From the NCBI GenBank assembly GCA_009783805.1, contig WRCU01000064.1:1-7688 (forward strand): 7,688 bases of DNA, in the 5' to 3' direction. A model generated the notes under the pieces. The model was given only the letters and a program-made list of their open reading frames with translations, had not been told where the DNA came from and did no database searches. Of this stretch, positions 1 to 4,992 are shown in pieces. The position numbers and the translations under genes were made by a program. How positions within the stretch are numbered: position 1 is the first letter of the stretch; every line of letters begins with the position of its first letter. This DNA is from Oscillospiraceae bacterium. GTDB lineage: Bacteria; Bacillota; Clostridia; WRCU01.

Positions 1-61
1 GTCATTGCGAGGAGCGCCAGCGGTAATGGATCGCCACGTCGTTATCACTCCTCGCGATGAC
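1..61. repeat. Palindromic interspersed repeat (GTCATTGCGAGGAG family), complete copy
   Basis: The first 14 bases (1-14, GTCATTGCGAGGAG) are an inverted copy, with one mismatch, of 48-61 (CTCCTCGCGATGAC). The copy can therefore fold into a long stem with about 33 bases between the arms. The interior differs from the standard core seen at 129-165, so this is a diverged member. It may start before the window. Elements of this type are common in many bacterial genomes as non-coding interspersed repeats. A reading frame through them gives arginine-rich peptide that I regard as spurious. Confidence 0.75.
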
Positions 62-70
62 ACCCTTTAT

Positions 71-98
71 GTCATCCTGAGCCGTAGGCGAAGGATCT
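71..98. repeat. Short hairpin repeat (GTCATCCTGAGC...GAAGGATCT type)
   Basis: Bases 74-96 form a compact hairpin. ATCCT (74-78) pairs with AGGAT (92-96), GCC (81-83) pairs with GGC (87-89) around a GTA loop, and a symmetrical GA/GA mismatch lies between the two stem parts. This is a second interspersed repeat family, different from the GTCATTGCGAGG family around it, and it also begins with GTCAT. GATGAC (56-61) and GTCATC (71-76) are inverted across the junction of the two elements. The role is unknown. Confidence 0.6.
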
Positions 99-103
99 GG
101 TCC

Positions 104-241
104 GTCATTGCGAGGAGCCCTAAGGCCCGTCATTGCGAGGAGCGCCAGCGACGAAGCAATCCCGCTTGGTCTGTCATTGCGAGGAGCCCTAAGGCCCGTC
201 ATTGCGAGGAGCGCCAGCGACGAAGCAATCCCGCTTGGTCT
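104..241. repeat. Exact 69-bp tandem duplication of interspersed repeat units
   Basis: Bases 104-172 and 173-241 are identical by eye over 69 bp. Each unit holds a truncated repeat copy (GTCATTGCGAGGAGC then CCTAAGGCCC, 25 bp) followed by a full 37-bp core (129-165 and 198-234) that starts GTCATTGCGAGG and ends AAGCAATCCCGC, then TTGGTCT. In each core ATTGC and GCAAT are inverted and can close a small imperfect hairpin. Perfect identity points to recent duplication by slippage or unequal crossing-over. The frame through it codes only for repeat-derived peptide and is not annotated as a gene. Confidence 0.85.
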
Positions 242-271
242 GTCCTCGCTATGACACCCTTTATGTCATCC
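198..271. repeat. Palindromic interspersed repeat, complete copy with 3' flank shared with the first copy
   Basis: The second core of the tandem duplication runs on into TCCTCGCTATGAC (243-255), an inverted match with one mismatch to GTCATTGCGAGGA (198-210). The element 198-255 is thus closed by terminal inverted repeats like the copy at 1-61. Bases 251-271 repeat 57-77 exactly by eye (21 bp, ATGACACCC...GTCATCC), so both complete copies share the same right flank. This suggests the block arose by duplication of a larger segment. Confidence 0.7.
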
Positions 272-291
272 ATCGCCCGGCCCCACGTTCC

Positions 292-320
292 TTGATTAAT
301 GGCGCGGGCTTCATTATCAT
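292..320 (+). promoter_or_regulatory. Putative sigma70-type promoter for the ACT-domain gene
   Basis: TTGATT (292-297) and TATCAT (315-320) are 17 bases apart and match the -35 and -10 consensus at 4/6 and 5/6 positions. They lie just after the repeat block and 48 bases before the TTG start of the first gene. A second AT-rich hexamer, TATAAA, lies at 330-335 without a good -35 partner. The call rests on sequence match alone. Confidence 0.5.
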
Positions 321-335
321 GGTGATGGCTATAAA

Positions 336-360
336 AGCGGCAAAACCGCTGCAAAGGGGG
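336..360 (+). promoter_or_regulatory. 5'-UTR hairpin and strong ribosome binding site of the ACT-domain gene
   Basis: AGCGG (336-340) and CCGCT (346-350) form a perfect 5-bp stem with a CAAAA loop. Immediately after comes AAAGGGGG (353-360), a strong Shine-Dalgarno-like run 7 bases before the TTG at 368. The hairpin leaves the binding site free but sits close enough to influence ribosome loading. It has no T-run, so it is not a terminator. Confidence 0.5.
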
Positions 361-367
361 CGGACCT

Positions 368-640
368 TTGACGAAGGTCGTCATCACCGTGATAGGCCGG
401 GACAGGGTCGGGATAATCCATGAGGTCAGCGGCGTGCTGGCCCAAAAAGGCATAAACATCCTGGACATAAACCAGACGATAATGCAGGACATATTCACGA
501 TGATCATGGTCGCCGACATCTCGGGGAGCGCGTCCACCTTCGCCGAGGCGCAGGACGCCCTCAACGCCAAGGCCGACGAGCTCGGTGTGTCCATACGGAT
601 GCAGCATTCCGGCATATTTGACTCCATGCACAGGCTGTGA
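368..640 (+). CDS. ACT-domain protein, UPF0237 family
   Basis: This is a 90-residue cytoplasmic protein made of a single ACT domain, the small ligand-binding fold of amino-acid-responsive regulators. Recognisable parts are the first strand and turn with GRDRVGII (residues 10-17), the helix and INILDINQTI region (29-38), the strand DIFTMIMVADI (41-51), and a C-terminal tail ending IFDSMHRL, which is characteristic of UPF0237 proteins. The length is normal for the family. TTG is the forced start: an in-frame TAA lies at 332-334, no ATG or GTG lies between, and AAAGGGGG sits 7 bases upstream. In many genomes this gene is followed by a UPF0210 (DUF711/PFL-like) gene, but here the next gene is a dehydrogenase. 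The ligand is not known; amino-acid or related sensing is inferred from the fold. Confidence 0.9.
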   Translation: MTKVVITVIGRDRVGIIHEVSGVLAQKGINILDINQTIMQDIFTMIMVADISGSASTFAEAQDALNAKADELGVSIRMQHSGIFDSMHRL

Positions 641-645
641 GGGCC

Positions 646-700
646 GGCCGCGGGGGAGCGGCAACGCAAGGTAGGCCGCGGGAGAGCGGCGGCGCAAGGT
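646..700. repeat. 28-bp-period direct repeat (two units) between ACT gene and dehydrogenase gene
   Basis: Bases 646-672 and 674-700 are two 27-bp copies with three differences, both starting GGCCGCGGG and ending CGCAAGGT. An inverted repeat TCGGC-GCCG-GCCGA follows at 700-713. The 115-bp gap otherwise holds an AT-rich stretch (CATATATAGG, 728-737) and the purine-rich ribosome binding site of the next gene. There is no T-run, so a standard terminator is not supported. Confidence 0.65.
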
Positions 701-755
701 CGGCGCCGGCCGACGGCCAAGGCAAACATATATAGGATGGGGAGGGGCGCCCGAC

Positions 756-2021
756 ATGAGGACCAAGGCGGTAAGGCTATACGGCAAGAACGACCTGAGG
801 CTGGAGGAGTTCGACCTGCCGGCCATCGGCGAGGGGGACATACTCGCCAAGGTGGTCTCGGACAGCATATGCATGTCATCGTACAAGGCCGCCGTCCAGG
901 GCAAGGACCATAAGCGGGTGCCGGACGACATCGACGTGAACCCCATCATCATAGGCCACGAATTTTGCGGGGAGATCCTTGAGGTCGGGCCCAAGTGGAG
1001 GAGCAAGTTCAGGCCCGGGGGCAAGTTCGCCATCCAGCCGGCCCTCAGCCGCAAGGAGGACCCATACTCCGCCCCGGGCTACTCGTTCACGACGGTTGGG
1101 GGCAACACGACCCACGTGGTCATCCCATCCATCATCATGGAGTGCGGCTGCCTGCTCGACTACGACTGCGAGGCCTATTTTTACGGGTCGCTCGCCGAGC
1201 CCATGTCATGCATAGTCGGGGCCTTCCACGCCTCATACCATACCGTCGAGGGCCGGTACGACCACGTGATGGGGATCGTCCCGGGGGGCGCCATGGCCCT
1301 GCTGGCGGGCGCGGGCCCGATGGGGCTCGGCTTCATAGACTACGCGCTCCACGCCGACGTGCGGCCAAAAGTCTTGGTCGTCACGGACATCGACCAGGCG
1401 AGGCTGGACAGGGCGGCCACGATATTCCCGACGTCCCTGGCCAAGGTCCTGGGCATAAGCCTCACCTACGTCAACACCGCCGAGGTCGGCGACCCCAAAG
1501 CCCACTTGATAGGCCTAGCCGGGGGCGAAGGCTTCGACGACGTCTTCGTGCTGGCGCCGGTAAGGCCGGTCGTGGAGCTGGGCGACTCGATAATGCGCAG
1601 GGACGGCTGCCTGAACTTCTTCGCGGGGCCGACGGACCCGAATTTTTCCGCCATGTTCAACTTCTATAATGTCCATTACGGTGCGACCCATATAGTCGGC
1701 ACGAGCGGCGGCAACAAGGACGACATGATAGAGTCCGTGAGGCTGATGGAGGCGGGCAGGATAAACCCCACCCCCATGGTGACCCACGTGGGCGGGCTGG
1801 ACAGCGTCGTCGAAACCACGCTGGGCCTCCCGAAGATACCGGGCGGGAAGAAGCTCGTGTACAACAACGTCTCGATGAGGCTCACGGCCATCGCGGACTT
1901 CGCCGAGGAAGGCAGGAAGGACCCGCTCTTCGCGGGGCTGGACGAGATCACGAGGCGCCACAACGGCCTATGGTCCGCGGAGGCGGAGAGGTACCTGCTG
2001 GCCAACGCCAAGCCTATTTGA
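756..2021 (+). CDS. Zinc-dependent medium-chain dehydrogenase, L-sorbose-1-phosphate reductase (SorE)-like
   Basis: This 421-residue cytoplasmic enzyme belongs to the medium-chain dehydrogenase/reductase superfamily. The N-terminal catalytic GroES-like domain shows the catalytic zinc ligands: C39 in ICMSSYK, H68-E69 in IIGHEFCGEI, and E148 in SLAEPMSC. The Rossmann domain carries the nucleotide loop LAGAGPMGLG (183-192), followed by a strand ending in acidic residues, VVTDID (208-213). The four-cysteine structural-zinc lobe of classic alcohol dehydrogenases is absent. Length, the SAPGYSF segment (105-111) and the GHEFCGEI/AEPMSC context best resemble SorE-type sugar-phosphate reductases, which interconvert L-sorbose-1-phosphate and glucitol-6-phosphate with NAD(P)H; the true substrate cannot be read. 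ATG 756 has the purine-rich GGATGGGGAGGGGC (735-748) ahead of it. The URO-D-like gene starts 16 bases downstream, implying co-transcription. Confidence 0.88.
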   Translation: MRTKAVRLYGKNDLRLEEFDLPAIGEGDILAKVVSDSICMSSYKAAVQGKDHKRVPDDIDVNPIIIGHEFCGEILEVGPKWRSKFRPGGKFAIQPALSRKEDPYSAPGYSFTTVGGNTTHVVIPSIIMECGCLLDYDCEAYFYGSLAEPMSCIVGAFHASYHTVEGRYDHVMGIVPGGAMALLAGAGPMGLGFIDYALHADVRPKVLVVTDIDQARLDRAATIFPTSLAKVLGISLTYVNTAEVGDPKAHLIGLAGGEGFDDVFVLAPVRPVVELGDSIMRRDGCLNFFAGPTDPNFSAMFNFYNVHYGATHIVGTSGGNKDDMIESVRLMEAGRINPTPMVTHVGGLDSVVETTLGLPKIPGGKKLVYNNVSMRLTAIADFAEEGRKDPLFAGLDEITRRHNGLWSAEAERYLLANAKPI

Positions 2022-2037
2022 AAGGGGCGATGCCTAG

Positions 2038-3063
2038 GTGACAAAGAAGGGGCGAGTGCAGGCGGCCATGGCGGGCAGGGACGACATGCCCGTGCCATAC
2101 AGCTTCGACATCACCGGGAACGTGGCCGACAAGCTGGTCAGGCATTACGGGATCACGGACGGCGACGTCCATAAGTTCATCGGCGACTGCCTCCTATATA
2201 CGGGGTGCGGCAATGCGGACGGCTTCGATCCTTCCACGGGCGACCCTAGCTTGCAAAGGGACGAGTTCGGCACCGTCTGGCTGAGGGACAAGGGGCTGCG
2301 CGAGATAGGGGATTGGGGCGGCATACGCGAGTTCCCGTTGAAGGAGCCTCGCCTGGGGGACTATAAGTTCCCCGACCCGAACGATCCGGGGCGCTACAGG
2401 CACATGCGGGCCGATTGGCTCACCTCTAGCGACCGATACGTGATCCTCGCGAGCAACGGGCTGTTCGACGTGTGTTGGCACCTGCGCGGGTTCGAGGAGT
2501 TCCTCATGGACATGGCCTACGAGAAGGCCTTCGTCAACGGGCTCTTGGACAGGATTTTGGAATATAACCTGGCGGTCATATCCAACATCCCCGACACGGT
2601 GGACGGCATACGCTTCGGGGAGGATTGGGGCCAGCAGGACGGCATGCTCATGGGCAAGCCATATTGGGAGGAATATCTGAAGCCGCGCCTCAGGAAGATG
2701 TACGGCCTGGCCAGGTCCAGGGGGTTCGACGTCTTCATCCACAGCTGCGGCGACATATCGGCGGTTTTCGGGGATCTGGCCGACATGGGCGTGCAGGTCG
2801 TCAACCCCGTACAGCCGGAGGTCATGGACGTCGCGTTCCTGAAGAGGGAGTACGGCAGGGACCTCACCCTGTACGGCGCGCTGGGCAGCCAAAGCACGAT
2901 ACCCCACGGCACGCCGGCCGAGGTGGTGGACGAGGCCAAGCGCATGGTCGAGCTGCTGGGCAAGGGCGGCGGGTACATCATGGGGCCCGCGGGTGCGATC
3001 CCGGCCGAGGCCAGCGTGGAGAACGTCTCGGCGCTCGTGGACTACGCCATGTCGCTGAGCTAG
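2038..3063 (+). CDS. Uroporphyrinogen-decarboxylase-fold protein (URO-D/MtaA superfamily, not HemE)
   Basis: This 341-residue cytoplasmic protein has the URO-D TIM-barrel fold shared by HemE and by methyl-corrinoid:thiol methyltransferases (MtaA, CmuA type). Visible family blocks are DGIRFGEDWGQQ (189-200), MLMGKPYWEEYLKPRLRKMY (203-222), DVFIHSCGDI (231-240), VVNPVQPE (254-261) and GGGYIMGPAGAI (310-321). The HemE substrate motif around RQAGR is missing, so haem synthesis is unlikely. H235-x-C237 matches the first part of the zinc/thiol site of MtaA-type enzymes, but the distal cysteine expected in the GGGYI block is replaced by GPAG, leaving the site incomplete. The GTG start is chosen because AAAGGGGCG (2021-2029) lies 8 bases ahead; in-frame ATGs at 2068 and 2086 are weaker alternatives. 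Pairing with the dehydrogenase suggests one pathway, substrate unknown. No corrinoid protein gene is present in the window. Confidence 0.85.
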   Translation: MTKKGRVQAAMAGRDDMPVPYSFDITGNVADKLVRHYGITDGDVHKFIGDCLLYTGCGNADGFDPSTGDPSLQRDEFGTVWLRDKGLREIGDWGGIREFPLKEPRLGDYKFPDPNDPGRYRHMRADWLTSSDRYVILASNGLFDVCWHLRGFEEFLMDMAYEKAFVNGLLDRILEYNLAVISNIPDTVDGIRFGEDWGQQDGMLMGKPYWEEYLKPRLRKMYGLARSRGFDVFIHSCGDISAVFGDLADMGVQVVNPVQPEVMDVAFLKREYGRDLTLYGALGSQSTIPHGTPAEVVDEAKRMVELLGKGGGYIMGPAGAIPAEASVENVSALVDYAMSLS

Positions 3064-3067
3064 CCCG

Positions 3068-3997
3068 ATGGGCGGCGGGACAAACGGAGCGGGCGGGACG
3101 GACGGCGCAGGGCCCATGGGCGGGGGATCCGGGTCCATGGGCGGGGGCGTCAAGCCTATCCTAGAGCGGTACCGGGGCAAGGTGGGCTACGCGGGGCCCC
3201 AGCACGGCAAGGTGAGGCAGGCCAAGAACCTCATCGACAACGTGAGGCCGAACCCGGAGCGCCTGGTCGTGATAGAGGGCATATGGGCGCACCAAAGGGC
3301 CGCGGACTGCGGCGTGGCGGTCCAGTCACTGCTCGTCTGCCCGGAGATGGTGCATAGCCCCGAGGCCTTGGCCCTCACCGAGCGGTACTGTTCATTGGCC
3401 GAGGACGTGTACGTCCTTTCCGAGAAGGTTTTCCATAGGATCGCCGAGCGGGACGAGCCGAACGGTTTGGTTTCCATATGCCGGATGCCCCGTTGGGGCC
3501 CCGACGACCTCGCCGTCGGCGCGGAGTCGTTGATACTGGTCCTCGACGGCATAGAGATACCCGGCAACATAGGCACCATCCTGAGGTCCGCGGACGGGGC
3601 CGGCGCGGACGGGGTTTTCATATGCAACAAGCGTGCCCGGGTCAGCCACCCTAAGGTGGTCCGGGGAAGCATGGGCGCCTGCTTCAAGGTCCCCATCGTC
3701 GAGTGGGACGACCCAGGCGACGCGATCCGCTGGCTGGCGGGGAAGGGGTACCGGGCGTACCTCGCCGACACGAGGGCGGAGCGGACCTACCGCGAGTACG
3801 GCTATGAGGGCAGGACGGCGATAGTGTCCGGCAGCGAGAGGTACGGCATCGGCAAGGCCTGGTACTCATACCCCGGCGCGAGCCTCGTGTCCATCCCCAT
3901 GCGGGGCATATGCGACTCGCTCAACGTGGCCGTCGCCACCACCATCCTGGCGTATGAGGCCGCCGTCGGCAGGCGCGGGCGGGACAGGTCCGGTTAA
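3068..3997 (+). CDS. TrmH/SpoU-family RNA 2'-O-ribose methyltransferase
   Basis: This SPOUT-class enzyme transfers a methyl group from S-adenosylmethionine to a ribose 2'-hydroxyl in rRNA or tRNA. In the 309-residue reading, residues about 30-140 resemble the N-terminal RNA-substrate-binding (L30e-like) part, and about 153-300 form the knotted catalytic domain. Motif 1 is DGIEIPGNIGTILRSADGAG (160-179; N167 and catalytic-type R173), motif 2 is VSGSERYGIG (253-262; E257), and motif 3 is IPMRGICDSLNVAVA (276-290; N286). KVVRGSMGACFKVPI (196-210) is also typical. Residues 1-28 are a Gly-rich low-complexity stretch, and in-frame ATGs occur at 3068, 3116 and 3137. Only 3137 has a good ribosome binding site at normal distance (GGGCGGGGGA, 3118-3127) and begins close to where the conserved protein begins, so a 286-residue product is quite possible. 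The exact RNA target is not readable. Confidence 0.9.
   Translation: MGGGTNGAGGTDGAGPMGGGSGSMGGGVKPILERYRGKVGYAGPQHGKVRQAKNLIDNVRPNPERLVVIEGIWAHQRAADCGVAVQSLLVCPEMVHSPEALALTERYCSLAEDVYVLSEKVFHRIAERDEPNGLVSICRMPRWGPDDLAVGAESLILVLDGIEIPGNIGTILRSADGAGADGVFICNKRARVSHPKVVRGSMGACFKVPIVEWDDPGDAIRWLAGKGYRAYLADTRAERTYREYGYEGRTAIVSGSERYGIGKAWYSYPGASLVSIPMRGICDSLNVAVATTILAYEAAVGRRGRDRSG
3114..3147. repeat. Duplicated start-codon/ribosome-binding block (21-bp spacing)
   Basis: The 13-base block CCATGGGCGGGGG occurs at 3114-3126 and again at 3135-3147, 21 bases apart. A weaker relative, ATGGGCGGCGGG, lies at 3068-3079 at the first possible start. Because 21 is a multiple of three, each copy keeps frame and adds an MGGG peptide plus a new ATG. 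The G-run of the first block serves as a ribosome binding site for the ATG of the second. Confidence 0.6.
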
Positions 3998-4019
3998 ACC
4001 GGAAGGCCGTTTGGAACGG
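3989..4019 (+). other. Two small hairpins at the end of the methyltransferase gene
   Basis: TCCGG (3989-3993) pairs with CCGGA (3999-4003), with the TAA stop codon in the loop region. CCGTT (4007-4011) then pairs with AACGG (4015-4019) around TGG. Neither is followed by a T-run, so intrinsic termination is doubtful. They might protect the 3' end of the transcript or act with Rho. Confidence 0.35.
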
Positions 4020-4026
4020 AATCCGT

Positions 4027-4112
4027 ATGGGTCGGGGGGCCGCATAAGTCGGGGAGCCGCATAGGTCAAGGAGCCGTATGGGTCGAGGAGCCGCATAGGT
4101 CGGGGGGGCCGA
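4027..4112. repeat. 17-bp tandem array carrying ribosome-binding and start-like motifs
   Basis: Five head-to-tail units lie at 4027-4043, 4044-4060, 4061-4077, 4078-4094 and 4095-4112 (the last has 18 bases). The consensus is ATRGGTCGGGGAGCCGC. A sixth, degenerate unit (4113-4129) contains the ATG start of the next gene. Each unit joins an ATG/ATA triplet to a purine-rich Shine-Dalgarno-like run. The array fills most of the 115-bp gap between the methyltransferase and the next gene and includes that gene's only ribosome binding site (G-run at 4102-4108). Confidence 0.85.
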
Positions 4113-4811
4113 ATGGTAAGGAGCTACGGTGAGTTCTGCGGCGAGTTGATGAAGGCGGGCTTCTCAGGCGCGGTCGGCGGCAAGGACGACGGCGTCTTCG
4201 GCCTGTTCCGGTTCGGCTGGGGCGCCGATGAGGAGACGGGGGTGGCCTGGTTCTCCGGCGACCCGGACAGGGACCCTTGGCGTTGGCGCATCCGCGTGCT
4301 GGCCGAGCGGGACGACGTCGCATACGCCAAGGTCTTCAACCGAAAGGCGGGGTACATAACCAAGGAATGGTACCCGTACTTCTTGGCCGCGCGGCGCGGC
4401 GGGCTGACGTTCGGGGAGGAGTACGCCAAGGGCACGCTCAGCCACCTATCCAAGCGCGTCCATGACGCCGTGGCCGAGGGCGGCCGGCTTACGCTCCAGG
4501 ACATAAAGCGGGTGGCCGGGTTCAGGCGGGAGGACGGCCCAAAGGTCGAGGGCGCCCTGACCGAGCTGCAGATGAGGATGTTCCTCACCATATGTAAGAT
4601 CGGCCATAAGGTTTCGGGGAAGGGCGAAGAGTACGGCTTCTCATACACCGTCTTCGGCACGGTCGAATCATTCTGGGGTGAAGGGTTAATGAATGAGGCG
4701 TCGGGCATCGACCCGGCTGAGGCCGCCGAAAAAATAAAAGGACGGATCCTGGAGTTGAACCCCGCGGCGGACATGCGGAAGGCCATGAGGTTCATCAGAG
4801 GTTCATCGTAG
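4113..4811 (+). CDS. AlkZ-related-like protein of uncertain function
   Basis: This is a 232-residue soluble protein with no signal peptide or membrane segment. Blocks that look conserved are SYGEFCGELMKAGF (4-17), DPWRWRIRVL (50-59), the RKAGYITKEWYPYFLAARR region (about 72-90), LSHLSKRVHDAVAEGGRLTLQDIKRVAGF (109-137) and GALTELQMRMFLTICK (147-162). From memory this pattern matches proteins named AlkZ-related in anaerobic Bacillota, distant from the AlkZ/AlkX winged-helix DNA glycosylases that excise interstrand crosslinks. The helix around 109-137 followed by the TELQM helix fits a winged-helix DNA-binding arrangement. I see no clear catalytic motif, so enzymatic activity is not claimed. ATG 4113 follows a G-run (4102-4108) with a short 4-base spacing; in-frame TTG 4146 and ATG 4149 are less likely, since they would remove the conserved SYGEFCGEL start. 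The last codons lie in an 11-bp tandem repeat. Confidence 0.7.
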   Translation: MVRSYGEFCGELMKAGFSGAVGGKDDGVFGLFRFGWGADEETGVAWFSGDPDRDPWRWRIRVLAERDDVAYAKVFNRKAGYITKEWYPYFLAARRGGLTFGEEYAKGTLSHLSKRVHDAVAEGGRLTLQDIKRVAGFRREDGPKVEGALTELQMRMFLTICKIGHKVSGKGEEYGFSYTVFGTVESFWGEGLMNEASGIDPAEAAEKIKGRILELNPAADMRKAMRFIRGSS

Positions 4812-4853
4812 GTCCATCGTAGGTTCATCGTAGGTTCATCATAGGCTGATCGT
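4788..4853. repeat. 11-bp tandem array across the stop codon of the AlkZ-related-like gene
   Basis: Six units of consensus AGGTTCATCGT lie at 4788-4798, 4799-4809, 4810-4820, 4821-4831, 4832-4842 and 4843-4853, with one to three differences each. The first two units code for the C-terminal residues RFIRGSS. The T of one unit and the AG of the next make TAG codons at 4809, 4820, 4831 and 4842, so stops occur in all three frames. The period is close to one helical turn of DNA. Confidence 0.85.
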
Positions 4854-4864
4854 AAAACCAAGGG

Positions 4865-4879
4865 CGTGCGCCGGGCACG
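4865..4879 (+). other. Small hairpin after the AlkZ-related-like gene
   Basis: CGTGC (4865-4869) and GCACG (4875-4879) form a 5-bp GC-rich stem around GCCGG, 12 bases after the 11-bp array. No T-run follows, so it is at best a weak or Rho-assisted transcription end. The rest of the gap to 4992 shows no convincing promoter. GATAAT at 4918-4923 could be a -10 element but lacks a -35 partner. Confidence 0.3.
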
Positions 4880-4992
4880 ATAGCATGCGGCGAATGGCGG
4901 CGGGGGCGCAATCTGCCGATAATCATGTAAGGCGGCGGAACCATCGCCCGCCATAGAAGGCTTGACCATACACCCATGCGAAGGAGCCCGGC

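Noticed and set aside
5..295. Open frame through the left repeat block with repeated CEERQRRSNP-type peptide
   Set aside because: It is made almost entirely of interspersed repeat sequence, has no ribosome binding site or family resemblance, and such repeat-derived peptides are a well-known false gene call.
700..713. TCGGC-GCCG-GCCGA inverted repeat as an intrinsic terminator of the ACT gene
   Set aside because: No T-run follows and the stem is only 5 bp. In DNA this rich in GC such short palindromes occur by chance.
2038..3063. HemE (uroporphyrinogen decarboxylase proper)
   Set aside because: The N-terminal substrate-binding motif around RQAGR is absent, the gene carries an MtaA-like H-x-C site, and no other haem gene lies nearby.
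2194..3180. Long reverse-strand open frame of 328 codons
   Set aside because: It is antisense to the URO-D-like gene, whose protein has clear family motifs. The reverse product is Pro/Arg/Val-rich with no domain pattern, as expected from GC-rich shadow frames.
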